Assembly: GCF_018131105.1 (NCBI RefSeq) | Contig: NZ_JAFCJI010000002.1 | Location: 124,001 to 188,000, forward strand | DNA length: 64,000 nt | Origin: Bradyrhizobium manausense | GTDB taxonomy: Bacteria > Pseudomonadota > Alphaproteobacteria > Rhizobiales > Xanthobacteraceae | Direction of reading: 5' to 3' | In this document: positions 16,465 through 24,683 of the stretch, piece after piece | Layout: each line of letters begins with the position of its first letter | How positions within the stretch are numbered: position 1 is the first letter of the stretch | Notes under the pieces: generated by a model | Databases searched by the model: none | The model's input: the letters and a program-made list of their open reading frames with translations, nothing else | Told to the model about the DNA's origin: nothing | Program-made: the position numbers and the translations under genes

Positions 16465-16650
16465 ATGTACTACGTCGCCGCTGGACTGCTCGGACTTTCG
16501 GGACTGTTCTATTCAGCGGGCCGTCACGAGCTCGGCTCGTTCGGCGCGGACGTGTGCAGCTATGGCGGCACCTTCTGCGACAGCCCGGTGATCGTCTTCA
16601 CCGGCGCGGCGCTCGCCGCGGCGTGGGGCATGTTCGTCAGCATCAAGTAA
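16465..16650 (+). CDS. small membrane protein (61 aa)
   Basis: Two hydrophobic stretches: MYYVAAGLLGLSGLFYSAGR and the C-terminal PVIVFTGAALAAAWGMFVSI. They are joined by a loop with two cysteines (VCSYGGTFCDS) that could form a disulfide on the periplasmic side. GTGAGGGAG precedes the ATG used; an upstream in-frame ATG eight codons earlier lacks a good site. Family unknown to me. Confidence 0.6.
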   Translation: MYYVAAGLLGLSGLFYSAGRHELGSFGADVCSYGGTFCDSPVIVFTGAALAAAWGMFVSIK

Positions 16651-16692
16651 GGCAACCCGCGTCGATCGGACGCTGGATCTGAACGTCGCGCC

Positions 16693-16866
16693 TTAGAGCG
16701 CGAGCTCCTTGCGAACAGCGGCCGCCGAATTGCCGACCTTGTCGACGGCCTGCTGCAACTCCTCCCTGGAGATGCCGAGCGCATGGGTCCAGTACTTGAC
16801 CTCCCACGCCTCGTGCATGTTGATCTTGCTGCGATCCGGCTGTTCGCGCTTCGTCAGATGGTCCAT
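16693..16866 (-). CDS. DUF3606-family small protein (57 aa)
   Basis: MDHLTKREQPDRSKINMHEA then WEVKYWTHALGISREELQQA and VDKVGNSAAAVRKEL, which is the DUF3606 pattern: the D..KIN..E.WE..YW motif and LGVS...L..AV..VG.....V. DUF3606 proteins are small soluble proteins of unknown function, frequent in stress regulons. GGGAGGA precedes the ATG. An EcfG-type promoter lies directly upstream with a predicted leader of about 18 bases, supporting a general-stress role. Confidence 0.8.
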   Translation of the reverse strand: MDHLTKREQPDRSKINMHEAWEVKYWTHALGISREELQQAVDKVGNSAAAVRKELAL

Positions 16867-16890
16867 CGCTACGTCCTCCCTCGACAGAAG

Positions 16891-16915
16891 AACGCCACCG
16901 TGCCTTCGCCGTTCC
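16891..16915 (-). promoter_or_regulatory. EcfG (general stress sigma factor) promoter of the DUF3606 gene
   Basis: Read leftward: GGAAC, 16 bases, CGTT. This is the exact consensus of alphaproteobacterial EcfG promoters controlled by PhyR-NepR. The predicted start of transcription is about 18 bases before the DUF3606 ATG. Other GGAAC strings in the window that I checked lack CGTT at the right distance. Confidence 0.65.
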
Positions 16916-17016
16916 GAGGCGGATCATGGTGAATCTCCTCGCAGGAATTGCGATTCGGAAAATCGGTGCGACAGCAAGACCCGTCGCGAGGCAGGGAACG
17001 AACGACACGCCGACTT

Positions 17017-17141
17017 GACAAATGTTAAGTTTCGTTCGCTTTGCCGTGCGCGCGACACCTAACATTTGTTGTGTTCCTCCATTTCACTAACGCATCGTCC
17101 ACAGTGTTAAGAAGCCGGGGCGGCGTTATCTAACCTTTGTT
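17017..17141. promoter_or_regulatory. three AACA-N2-TGTT motifs upstream of the Crp/Fnr gene
   Basis: GACAAATGTT (17017-17026), AACATTTGTT (17061-17070) and AACCTTTGTT (17132-17141) share one dyad core with at most one mismatch each. TGTTGTCAACA, a perfect 5-bp dyad, overlaps the last. They fill the ~190 bases before the regulator gene and could be its autoregulatory sites. They differ from the usual TTGAT-N4-ATCAA of Fnr/FixK proteins. Confidence 0.45.
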
Positions 17142-17209
17142 GTCAACAGCAAGCCGGGGTCTGTGCTTTTTGGCCCACACGTGCCCAGGCGCGTGGGGGA
17201 TGGGAAGAC

Positions 17210-17941
17210 GTGGCAAGCGACATGATCTGGGCGCCGCTGTTTCAGCGCCTGAAAACGACGACCGGCGCGGATGACCGGGATCTGCAAGCCCTCGCGGCAC
17301 TGCCGTTCACGCTCCGCGACTTTCGCGAGAACGAGTCCGTGCTGCGCGACGGCGAACAGCCGGGCGAATGTTGCCTGATCGCCGACGGATTCTGCGTCCG
17401 CTCCAAGACCATCCCGGACGGCCGGCGCCAGATCCTGTCGATCCACATTCCCGGCGACCTGCCCAACCTGCAAAACCTCCACTTCCCGACCGCGGATCAT
17501 GACCTGATCGCGCTGTCCGATTGCACGCTGGCCTTCATCGCCCACAAGGCGTTGAACGATCTCATCCGCCAGCGCCCCGGTGTCGGCGACGTGTTCTGGC
17601 GCGACACGCTGGTGGACGCCGCGGTCTCCCGGGAATGGATCGTCAATGTCGGCCAGCGCTCGACTTACAACCGGCTTGCGCATCTGATCGTCGAGTTGCG
17701 CGAGCGGCTGCGCCTGATCGGCCGCGTGATCGACAACACGTTCGCGATCCCGCTGACGCAGGAGCAATTCGGCGAAGCCATGGGCGTGACCAGCGTTCAC
17801 ACCAACCGCATCCTGCGTGAACTCCGCATCGACGGCGTTCTGGAGCTTCAGCGCGGCACCGTGAAAATCCTCAACGAGCACAAGCTCCAGGAGCTTGCCC
17901 AGTTCGACGGCCGCTATCTGCATTTGTCGCCGCTGTCCTAG
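17210..17941 (+). CDS. Crp/Fnr-family transcriptional regulator
   Basis: Cyclic-nucleotide-like sensor domain (residues ~30-140; LRDGEQPGECCLIADGFCVR) followed by a Crp-type winged helix: PLTQEQFGEAMGVTSVHTNRILREL. No N-terminal Fnr cysteine cluster is present, so oxygen sensing by Fe-S is unlikely; the ligand is unknown. The chosen start is GTG with GGGAAG close upstream; an ATG four codons later is an alternative. Repeated dyads sit upstream. Confidence 0.85.
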   Translation: MASDMIWAPLFQRLKTTTGADDRDLQALAALPFTLRDFRENESVLRDGEQPGECCLIADGFCVRSKTIPDGRRQILSIHIPGDLPNLQNLHFPTADHDLIALSDCTLAFIAHKALNDLIRQRPGVGDVFWRDTLVDAAVSREWIVNVGQRSTYNRLAHLIVELRERLRLIGRVIDNTFAIPLTQEQFGEAMGVTSVHTNRILRELRIDGVLELQRGTVKILNEHKLQELAQFDGRYLHLSPLS

Positions 17942-18081
17942 ACAGACCGGCTGCGCCAGTAGGCGTTCACGGACATCGCATACCGCCGGCCAATCCTGGA
18001 ACTTTCCGGCCAGGATCGCGCTTAGGCTCTGACTTCGTAATTTCCGGAAGGTCAGCCCTGTCGAACCGATCCAACCATCGC

Positions 18082-19374
18082 ATGTCCAACCACGGCGGCG
18101 GCTCCGCGCCGACGAAGTCCACACCGATGCTGCTGCGACGGCTGGGTCCGGGCCTCATTACCGGCGCGGCCGACGACGATCCGTCCGGCATCGCAACCTA
18201 TTCGCAGGCCGGCGCGCAATTCGGTTACGGATTGCTCTGGACGATCTTTCTCACCCTGCCGTTCATGATCGCGATCCAGCTCGTCAGCGCGCAGATCGGC
18301 CGGGTGACTGGCAAGGGGCTCGCGGCCAACGTCATGCAGCTCGCACCGCGCTGGATCGTGATGGGGCTGGTGGCACTGCTTGTCATCGCCAACACCTTCA
18401 ACATCGCCGCCGACATCGCCGCGATGGCGGAGGCGCTCTCGCTGGTCATCGGCGGGCTCAATCACGAGCACGCGCTGATCTTCGCCGCAGGCTCGACACT
18501 GCTCCAGGTGTTCGTGCCCTATCGCCGCTATTCGCCGGTGCTGAAATTCCTGACGCTGACGCTGTTTGCCTATGTCGCCACCGCCTTCACGGTGAAGATC
18601 CCGTGGAGCACCGCGCTGCTTGCCGCGGTATGGCCGAAGACTAATATCAGCGCCGACTATTTCATGATGGTGGTCGCCGTCCTCGGCACCACCATCAGCC
18701 CCTACCTCTTCTTCTGGCAGGCCTCGCAAGAGGTCGAGGAGATGAACCAGGGCAAGCGCGACAAGCCGCTGCGCGATCTGCCCAGCGGGGGCGACCCTGA
18801 AATCGCGCGCATCAGGGCCGACACCGCCGTCGGCATGCTGCTGTCGAACAGCATCGCCTTCTTCATCATCCTGACCACGGCTTCGGTGCTGAACGCCAAC
18901 GGCGTCACCAACATCAACTCGGCGACGGAGGCGGCCGAGGCGCTGCGGCCGCTTGCGGGCGACTTTACCTTTGCGCTGTTCGCGATCGGGATCATCGGCA
19001 CGGGCCTTCTGGCCATTCCAGTGCTGGCAGGCTCGGCGGCTTATGGTGTTGCGGAGATTTTCGGCTGGCGCGCCACGCTGGAGGCGAAGCCGGAGAAGGC
19101 GGTCGGCTTCTACACCATCATCGCCGCCGCAACCATCATCGGCTTCGGTCTCGGCTTCACCGGGATCGACTCCATCCACATGCTGGTGTGGAGCGCTGTG
19201 CTCAACGGCATCGTCGCGGTGCCGATCATGGCGATGATGATGCTGATCGTCTCGAACGGGACCATCATGGGGCGCTTCAGGGCCCGGTCATGGCTGGTCG
19301 CGCTGGGCTGGCTCGGCACCGCGCTGATGGCACTCGCCGTCCTCGCCCTGCTCGGCTCGTCGGTGATCGGCTAG
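18082..19374 (+). CDS. Nramp-family divalent metal transporter, atypical metal site
   Basis: An integral membrane protein of 430 residues with 11 probable helices and the Nramp fold. The usual TM1 metal motif DPGN is DPSG (residues 33-36). The TM6 region that normally holds A-x-x-M-P-H reads TTISPYLFFWQAS (from 203), so the metal-binding Asn and Met are both absent. These residues select Mn/Fe in classical Nramps, so this member probably carries another cation (Mg2+ in NRMT-like relatives) or uses another site. No neighbouring metal gene helps decide. The ribosome-binding site is poor. Confidence 0.82.
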   Translation: MSNHGGGSAPTKSTPMLLRRLGPGLITGAADDDPSGIATYSQAGAQFGYGLLWTIFLTLPFMIAIQLVSAQIGRVTGKGLAANVMQLAPRWIVMGLVALLVIANTFNIAADIAAMAEALSLVIGGLNHEHALIFAAGSTLLQVFVPYRRYSPVLKFLTLTLFAYVATAFTVKIPWSTALLAAVWPKTNISADYFMMVVAVLGTTISPYLFFWQASQEVEEMNQGKRDKPLRDLPSGGDPEIARIRADTAVGMLLSNSIAFFIILTTASVLNANGVTNINSATEAAEALRPLAGDFTFALFAIGIIGTGLLAIPVLAGSAAYGVAEIFGWRATLEAKPEKAVGFYTIIAAATIIGFGLGFTGIDSIHMLVWSAVLNGIVAVPIMAMMMLIVSNGTIMGRFRARSWLVALGWLGTALMALAVLALLGSSVIG

Positions 19375-19472
19375 AGCGGCGACAGCGCCGCGGAAATCTG
19401 CGAGGCGATGATGAAGGTTGCAATCACCGCAGGCACGCTGATGAACCGCAAGAACTGGTCGACCGAACGCAT
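19371..19472 (-). CDS. 33-residue hydrophobic mini-protein
   Basis: MRSVDQFLRFISVPAVIATF then IIASQISAALSPL: one short membrane-spanning helix. The ATG is preceded by GGGGGGA at six bases, a strong site. The stop overlaps the end of the transporter gene by four bases in convergent orientation. It is close to another short hydrophobic frame in the same direction. The length makes the call tentative. Confidence 0.4.
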   Translation of the reverse strand: MRSVDQFLRFISVPAVIATFIIASQISAALSPL

Positions 19473-19509
19473 TGTTGTCCCCCCAAACACAAAGCGCCCC
19501 GCGCGCGCA

Positions 19510-19620
19510 CTACTCCACCCCTTGCGCGACGTGCTGATCGGCCGTCAGAAACCGATCGGAAATGGCGGCCCCGCTCATCGTGAGGAGCGCCAGAACGGAA
19601 ATCATGGCTAAAAACTGCAT
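19510..19620 (-). CDS. 36-residue hydrophobic mini-protein
   Basis: MQFLAMISVLALLTMSGAAI then SDRFLTADQHVAQ: a single hydrophobic helix that could be a signal peptide or membrane anchor followed by a short soluble tail. AAGGA is just upstream of the ATG. It is followed ~40 bases later by the similar 33-residue frame, so they may be co-expressed. Tentative because of length. Confidence 0.4.
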   Translation of the reverse strand: MQFLAMISVLALLTMSGAAISDRFLTADQHVAQGVE

Positions 19621-19874
19621 GCGTCCTTGATCGATTCCGATTGTGGCCAAAAAGCTCGGGACTTGGCGCAATTTCGGGACGATCCCGGGAAAACTCGTGG
19701 CTATCCCCACCGGAATCTACGGGCCCTCCCTCAAAACGGCGCGGAAGGCGCCTCAGGCCGCGATCTTGGCAGGCTTCACGACGGCCGGTCGTTAGCCTAA
19801 CAATTGGGGCTTGAGCCGGGCTTGTGACCGGGCTGATAAGAAAAATAACGCCCGGCCGGGCGACAGGGAGCGAC

Positions 19875-21089
19875 ATGACACAATCATCAAAAGCAACAAG
19901 TCTCGAGATCCTTGCCTGCGATGCCGGCTGGAGAAACTACCACTTCGTCAAGGTGACAACGGAGGACGGCGTCGTCGGCTGGAGCGAGTTTGACGAAGGA
20001 TTCGGCTCGCCCGGCGTCGGTGCTGCGATCCAGCGTCTCTCCGCCCGCGTGATCGGCCAGAACGTCTTCCAGCACGAACGCATCCACGCCGAGCTGTTCG
20101 CCGCCACCCGCCCGGCCGCCGGCGGCGTCGTCGCGCAGGCGCTCGGCGCGATCGAAAATGCGTTACTCGATGCCAAGGCAAAGTGCCTCGGCGTTCCCTG
20201 CTACGAGCTTCTCGGCGGCAAGATCCGCGACCAAGTCAGGGTCTACTGGTCGCATTGTGCGACGTGGCGGATCAATCATCCCTCCTGGTACAAGCCGCCG
20301 ATCGAGAACTTCGACGGCGTCAAGGCGATGGGCCGCGAAGTCCGTGAGAAGAAATTCACTGCACTCAAGACCAACATCTTCTCTTACGACGACGGCAAAC
20401 CGACCGGCTGGCGGCCCGGCTTCGGCTCGCCCTTCTCGCCCGAGATCAATGTCGACCGCAAGATCCTGCGGGACCTGCGCACGCATCTGGAAGCGATCCG
20501 CGACGGCGCGGGTCCTGATGTCGATATCTTGCTCGATTGCAACTTCAACGCCAAGACCGAGGGCTATTTGAAGATCCTGCGCGAGATCGCCGATCTCGAC
20601 ATGTTCTGGATCGAGATCGACAGCTTCAATCCGCAAGCCCTCGGCTATATCCGGAGGCAGAGCCCGCACCCGATCTCGTCCTGCGAGACGCTGCTCGGCC
20701 TGCGCGAATTCCTGCCCTATTTCCATGAGCAGGCCATGGACGTCGCGATCATCGACACGCCCTGGAATGGCGTGTGGCAGTCGATGAAGGTCGCCTCAGC
20801 CGCGGAAGCCTTCGAGGTCAACGTCGCGCCGCATAATTTCTACGGCCATCTCTGCTCGATGATGAACGCTCATTTCTGCGCAGCGGTACCGAACCTGCGG
20901 ATCATGGAGATCGACATCGATCGCCTCGCCTGGGACCGCGAACTCTTCACGCATGAGCCGGAAATCCAGAACGGCCATCTGATCATCCCTGACCGTCCAG
21001 GCTGGGGTACGGAGCCGAACGAAGAAGCTCTCCGCGCCCATCCGCCGAAGACGACGGGCGGCTTGCTCAGCTACGGCCGTAAGAATTGA
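19875..21089 (+). CDS. enolase-superfamily (mandelate racemase/muconate lactonizing) enzyme
   Basis: 404 residues. An N-terminal capping domain leads to a barrel with the superfamily signature: the Lys strand ALKTNIF; metal ligands Asp in LLDCNFN, Glu in WIEIDSFNP and Glu in SCETLLGLRE; and a late His in APHNFYGHL. Such enzymes abstract a proton alpha to a carboxylate, acting as acid-sugar dehydratases or racemases; the substrate cannot be read. CAGGGAG precedes the ATG chosen over an upstream in-frame start. No obvious operon partner. Confidence 0.83.
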   Translation: MTQSSKATSLEILACDAGWRNYHFVKVTTEDGVVGWSEFDEGFGSPGVGAAIQRLSARVIGQNVFQHERIHAELFAATRPAAGGVVAQALGAIENALLDAKAKCLGVPCYELLGGKIRDQVRVYWSHCATWRINHPSWYKPPIENFDGVKAMGREVREKKFTALKTNIFSYDDGKPTGWRPGFGSPFSPEINVDRKILRDLRTHLEAIRDGAGPDVDILLDCNFNAKTEGYLKILREIADLDMFWIEIDSFNPQALGYIRRQSPHPISSCETLLGLREFLPYFHEQAMDVAIIDTPWNGVWQSMKVASAAEAFEVNVAPHNFYGHLCSMMNAHFCAAVPNLRIMEIDIDRLAWDRELFTHEPEIQNGHLIIPDRPGWGTEPNEEALRAHPPKTTGGLLSYGRKN

Positions 21090-21106
21090 CGCTCAAAAAC
21101 TGACTC

Positions 21107-21403
21107 TTACGGCTGCACCGGATTGACGGTCGGAGACGTCTTGGGCCCCGGGGGCACCGGCTCGACCAGCGACTTTGGTTCGGTCGGAAGCACCTTGGCG
21201 CCTACCGCGCGGGCGGCTTCGCCTGTGGTTGCAAACATCGCGACATGAGCCGGCTGGGTCTTGGCGCGGCTCCAAGGACCATGATCGACGACCAACATCG
21301 CAGCAATCGTCAAGGCGGCTACAATCATCGCGATCACGCCGGGATGGCGAAGCGCTGAGGACATGGAGTTTGCGAAGCGGCCGGTTGTCATCGAAAGACC
21401 CAT
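21107..21403 (-). CDS. small single-pass membrane protein (98 aa)
   Basis: One transmembrane helix at residues ~25-43 (VIAMIVAALTIAAMLVVD), followed by a Pro- and Ala-rich soluble tail (EPKSLVEPVPPGPKTSPT) that is probably periplasmic. GAGAGGAAA is upstream of the ATG; an ATG four codons later is possible. Unrecognised family. It lies after the cytochrome gene in the same direction but ~100 bases apart. Confidence 0.55.
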   Translation of the reverse strand: MGLSMTTGRFANSMSSALRHPGVIAMIVAALTIAAMLVVDHGPWSRAKTQPAHVAMFATTGEAARAVGAKVLPTEPKSLVEPVPPGPKTSPTVNPVQP

Positions 21404-21505
21404 ACAATTTCCTCTCACAGGTTAATTCGAATCCAGCCTGCGAGTTCCGGGCCTGAGCGAGGCGAGTTCCAAGCCAATGCCCGGAACCTGGCGATTCCGC
21501 CTCGT

Positions 21506-22045
21506 TCACTTCACGTCGGGTCGCGCATCGCCGACGAATTTGTCGCGATTCGGCATCTTGATCTCCGCAAGCGATTTGGCATCGAGCGTCGCATCCGCTC
21601 CGACCAGCCCATTCAGGTTCAAGACATAGGCAGAAACCGCGTAAACATCGTCATCGCTCAGCGACTGTGGCGCGTTCTGCGGCATGGCACGACGGATGTA
21701 GTCGAACAAGGTTGGTGCATACGGCCAGTAGCTTCCGACGGTGCGGATCGGCTTGGCCGTCCCGATCGTGCCTTGCCCGCCAACAAGGCGATCGCCGATA
21801 CCGCCCTCGCCCTTGTCCCCGTGGCACGACGCACATTGCTGGGCGAATACCTCGCGTCCGTGACTGACCGAACCGCTTCCCTTCGGCAGATTGCTGCCAT
21901 CGCGCCCGATATCGATATTCCAGCCCGCAATCTCGGCCGCCGTCGCGGGCCGCCCGATGCCATAGAGGCTTTGCGCCTGCGCGCCATTCGCTGAAGCGCA
22001 GAGCAAAGCAATGATGGTGCGGCCAAAAATCTCACGCCAGCGCAT
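21506..22045 (-). CDS. c-type cytochrome partner of the SoxC-like enzyme
   Basis: A periplasmic mono-haem cytochrome (179 aa). A signal peptide (MRWREIFGRTIIALLCASAN, cut near AQA-Q) is followed by haem motif CASCH and a likely Met ligand in RRAMPQNAP. It overlaps the molybdoenzyme gene by 14 bases, indicating tight coupling. It should accept electrons from the sulfite/sulfane oxidase and pass them to the respiratory chain. It is shorter than classical di-haem SoxD and more like a SorB-type subunit. Confidence 0.82.
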   Translation of the reverse strand: MRWREIFGRTIIALLCASANGAQAQSLYGIGRPATAAEIAGWNIDIGRDGSNLPKGSGSVSHGREVFAQQCASCHGDKGEGGIGDRLVGGQGTIGTAKPIRTVGSYWPYAPTLFDYIRRAMPQNAPQSLSDDDVYAVSAYVLNLNGLVGADATLDAKSLAEIKMPNRDKFVGDARPDVK

Positions 22046-23300
22046 TGGTCACCTCCCCGCCGCTCGCGATGCGCCAGGGCCAGATCGCATTGTTGTGGTA
22101 GAAATAATTCTCGCCGCGTATTGCGAGCAGCTCAGCGAACGTCGGCTGCACATAGCCGGTTTCGTCGATCGCGCGGCTCTGGATCACTGCAGGCTTGCCG
22201 TCCCATTGCCAGGGCAAGCGGAAGCGCGTCAGGGCACGCGTCAGCACCGGCTCCTGCAATCGCGCGTCCTGCCAGCTCTTGCCATCATCGACGGATACTT
22301 CGACGCGCCTGATCTTGCCGTGGCCACTCCAGGCGATGCCGGTGATTTCGTGGAAGCCGGGTCCGCTCAAATGCTGTCCGCCCGAGGGGCGCGTGATGAT
22401 CGACTTCGCTTCCATGTAGAAGGAGAATTCACGCGCGGTGCCATCAGGCAGAAGATCGGTGTATTTCGAGGTCTCCTCACGCGAATAAGCAGGCTCCGCC
22501 GTCGCGTGCAGGCGTCGCAGCCACTTCACGTTCATGTTGCCTTCGAAGCCCGGCAGAAGCAGCCGCAACGGGTAACCCTGCTGCGGACGAAGCCGCTCGC
22601 CGTTCTGGCTATAGACGAGCATGGCATCCTCGAGGCACTTCTCGATGGGGATACTTCGGGTCAACGCGGCGGCGTCGGCGCCTTCAGCGATGATCCATTT
22701 GGCTTCCGGCTTCAGTCCGGCCTCCTGAAGCACCAGCTTCAGGCTGACGCCTGTCCATTCAGCACAGCTCAACAGGCCGACGAGGTCGGACGCGGTCTTG
22801 CCATAAGGCTTGGTGTAACCGGGGTTGCCGGAACATTCGAGAAAGTGGATGCGCGACTCCGACGGGAAGCGCCTGATATCGTCAACGGTGAAGATCAGGG
22901 GCCGTTCGACGAGGCCGTGAAGCATCAGCCTATGCTGCGCCGGATCGATGGTCGGAACGCCGCCGTGATGGCGCTCGTAGAACAGCCCATTTGGGGTGAT
23001 GATGCCGTCGAGCTCCTGCAATGGCGTACGGCCGGATGCGGAGATGTACTGTTTGAGGGTCTTCGAAACATTCTTGACGACGCCCTTCTCGAACGGCGAC
23101 GGTGCACCGTAGGGCTGGCTTCCCATGGGATCGCCGGGCGCCTTCATCCAATCCGGAATGTTGGGTGGAAGGTTTTCCGTCTCTGCCGCTGTCGACGCAC
23201 CGGCCCCGAGGACGACGCCTGCCACGGCGCCGCCACCTTGCAGGAAGCGACGGCGTGTGGCTCTCGCGGATTTATCGCGGCTTTCGATCGTGCTGCTCAT
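22032..23300 (-). CDS. soxC: SoxC/SorA-type sulfite (sulfane) dehydrogenase, molybdopterin subunit
   Basis: A 422-residue enzyme of the sulfite-oxidase family exported by Tat (ATRRRFLQGGGAVAG). The Mo-binding Cys lies in HFLECSGN. The C-terminal dimerisation domain carries IAWSGHGKIRRVEVSVDDG and SRAIDETGYVQPT. The wording is closest to SoxC as I recall it. The start at MSSTIES is chosen to place the twin-arginine near the N-terminus. The rest of a sox cluster (XYZAB) is absent here, so it may detoxify sulfite rather than support thiosulfate growth. The symbol is provisional. Confidence 0.8.
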   Translation of the reverse strand: MSSTIESRDKSARATRRRFLQGGGAVAGVVLGAGASTAAETENLPPNIPDWMKAPGDPMGSQPYGAPSPFEKGVVKNVSKTLKQYISASGRTPLQELDGIITPNGLFYERHHGGVPTIDPAQHRLMLHGLVERPLIFTVDDIRRFPSESRIHFLECSGNPGYTKPYGKTASDLVGLLSCAEWTGVSLKLVLQEAGLKPEAKWIIAEGADAAALTRSIPIEKCLEDAMLVYSQNGERLRPQQGYPLRLLLPGFEGNMNVKWLRRLHATAEPAYSREETSKYTDLLPDGTAREFSFYMEAKSIITRPSGGQHLSGPGFHEITGIAWSGHGKIRRVEVSVDDGKSWQDARLQEPVLTRALTRFRLPWQWDGKPAVIQSRAIDETGYVQPTFAELLAIRGENYFYHNNAIWPWRIASGGEVTNALA

Positions 23301-23461
23301 GGCGGGGACCTCGGCTGAAGCGTGGTCCGCATGAAACCTTTTGCGAAGCGCTTTTGCAATTCGCGCGCATTTCAAAAGCCGGCGATCTCGATCAGGACTG
23401 ACCTAAATCCGCCGGCTGCGGCAGCAGTTCCATTCTTCGCAATGCACAATCGGCCCGCGCG

Positions 23462-24439
23462 TCACTCACCCGGCGCGATCGCGTTGCTGGGCGTCGGCCG
23501 ATCGGTGATCTGCTGGCCGAACAAACTGCCGATCAGTTCGACCGCGGTGCGCGCTGTGCGGCCACGCTCATCCAGGAACGGATTGAGCTCAACGATGTCG
23601 ACCGATCCGACCACACCGGAATCGTGGAGCAACTCCATGATCAGATGCGCTTCACGATAGGTTGCGCCGCCCGGCACCGTGGTACCGACGCCCGGCGCTA
23701 CGCAAGGGTCGAGAAAATCGACGTCGAAGCTGACGTGCAGCACGCCGTTGCTCGCCTTGACTCGCTCGATGACGCGCCGGATCAACACGGCAACACCGAA
23801 CTCGTCGATCTGACGCATATCGACGACCCTGATCCGTCGCGCGCGCATCAGTTCCTTTTCGAGCTTGTCGATCGAACGCGCACCGAACAGGTCGAGCTTG
23901 TCAGGATCAATAGAGGCGCGCGGATCGTCGCCCAAGAGCCCATCAAGGCCCGCCTCACCGCAGAGGAACGCGGCTGACATCCCATGCATGTTGGCGGTGA
24001 TGGTCGTCTGCGGTGTGTTGTAGTCGGCGTGGGCATCAAGCCAGAGCACGAACAGTTCGCGTCCGCGCTCCCGCCAATGCCGCGCCATCGCATTGACCGA
24101 GCCCATTGACAGCGTGTGGTCACCGCCGAGGAAGATCGGTAGCGCACCGGTTTGCGCGATCTCATAACCGCGAGAGCTGAGCAGGCGCGTCCAGCGCTGG
24201 ATTTCGCGGTAATGATTGGCCTTCTCGGGCGGCCTATCGGCGAGATCCGCAATTTCGGTCGTAGAAAGATCGCCGTAGTCAACGACTTCAAAATCCAGGC
24301 TTTCGAGCAGCGTTGCGAGGCCGGCCGTTCGCAGCGCCGCAGGACCCATCAGGGTGCCCCGCTGTGAAGCGCCCATGTCGATGGGCGCGCCCAGCAATGC
24401 GATGCGCCGGGCTCGATCCGCGATGGTTCGATCGGTCAC
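23462..24439 (-). CDS. rocF: arginase
   Basis: A ureohydrolase of 325 residues hydrolysing arginine to ornithine and urea. All manganese motifs are visible: FLGGDHTLSMGS, WLDAHADYNTP and SFDVDFLDPCVAPG. The typical N-terminus is GAPIDMGASQRGTLMGP. The start is GTG, with CAGGAGATTGCC directly before it; the upstream in-frame ATG lacks a site. It stands alone. Agmatinase is less likely because the N-terminal GA..D.G...G...GP arrangement is arginase-like. Confidence 0.88.
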   Translation of the reverse strand: MTDRTIADRARRIALLGAPIDMGASQRGTLMGPAALRTAGLATLLESLDFEVVDYGDLSTTEIADLADRPPEKANHYREIQRWTRLLSSRGYEIAQTGALPIFLGGDHTLSMGSVNAMARHWRERGRELFVLWLDAHADYNTPQTTITANMHGMSAAFLCGEAGLDGLLGDDPRASIDPDKLDLFGARSIDKLEKELMRARRIRVVDMRQIDEFGVAVLIRRVIERVKASNGVLHVSFDVDFLDPCVAPGVGTTVPGGATYREAHLIMELLHDSGVVGSVDIVELNPFLDERGRTARTAVELIGSLFGQQITDRPTPSNAIAPGE

Positions 24440-24560
24440 GGCAATCTCCTGAGATCCGCAAGGATGCACCAGCGTAACAGAGATTCGCACCCGTCGTTTC
24501 ACGGGGAAACCGGAACAAATTCCAGCGCGCCGCATTTTCCCAGCAAGGCCGGCACCCGCC

Positions 24561-24642
24561 GTTCTAAACGGCGCCTGTCGCGGATAGCCAAAGGCCTTCG
24601 GGCCCGCTGTTCAAAACGAGCGCACGCGCGGATAGCCAAAGG
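24561..24642. repeat. degenerate tandem duplication, 48-bp period
   Basis: Two units of ~34 bases start 48 bases apart. Each begins GTTC.AAACG and ends with the identical 16-mer CGCGGATAGCCAAAGG. It lies between the arginase gene and the small membrane-protein gene; the second copy abuts the possible GTG start of the latter. Confidence 0.65.
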
Positions 24643-24683
24643 TGCCGGCCTCAGTTGCGTCCTCAGATCCGGAGATCGCGAGC

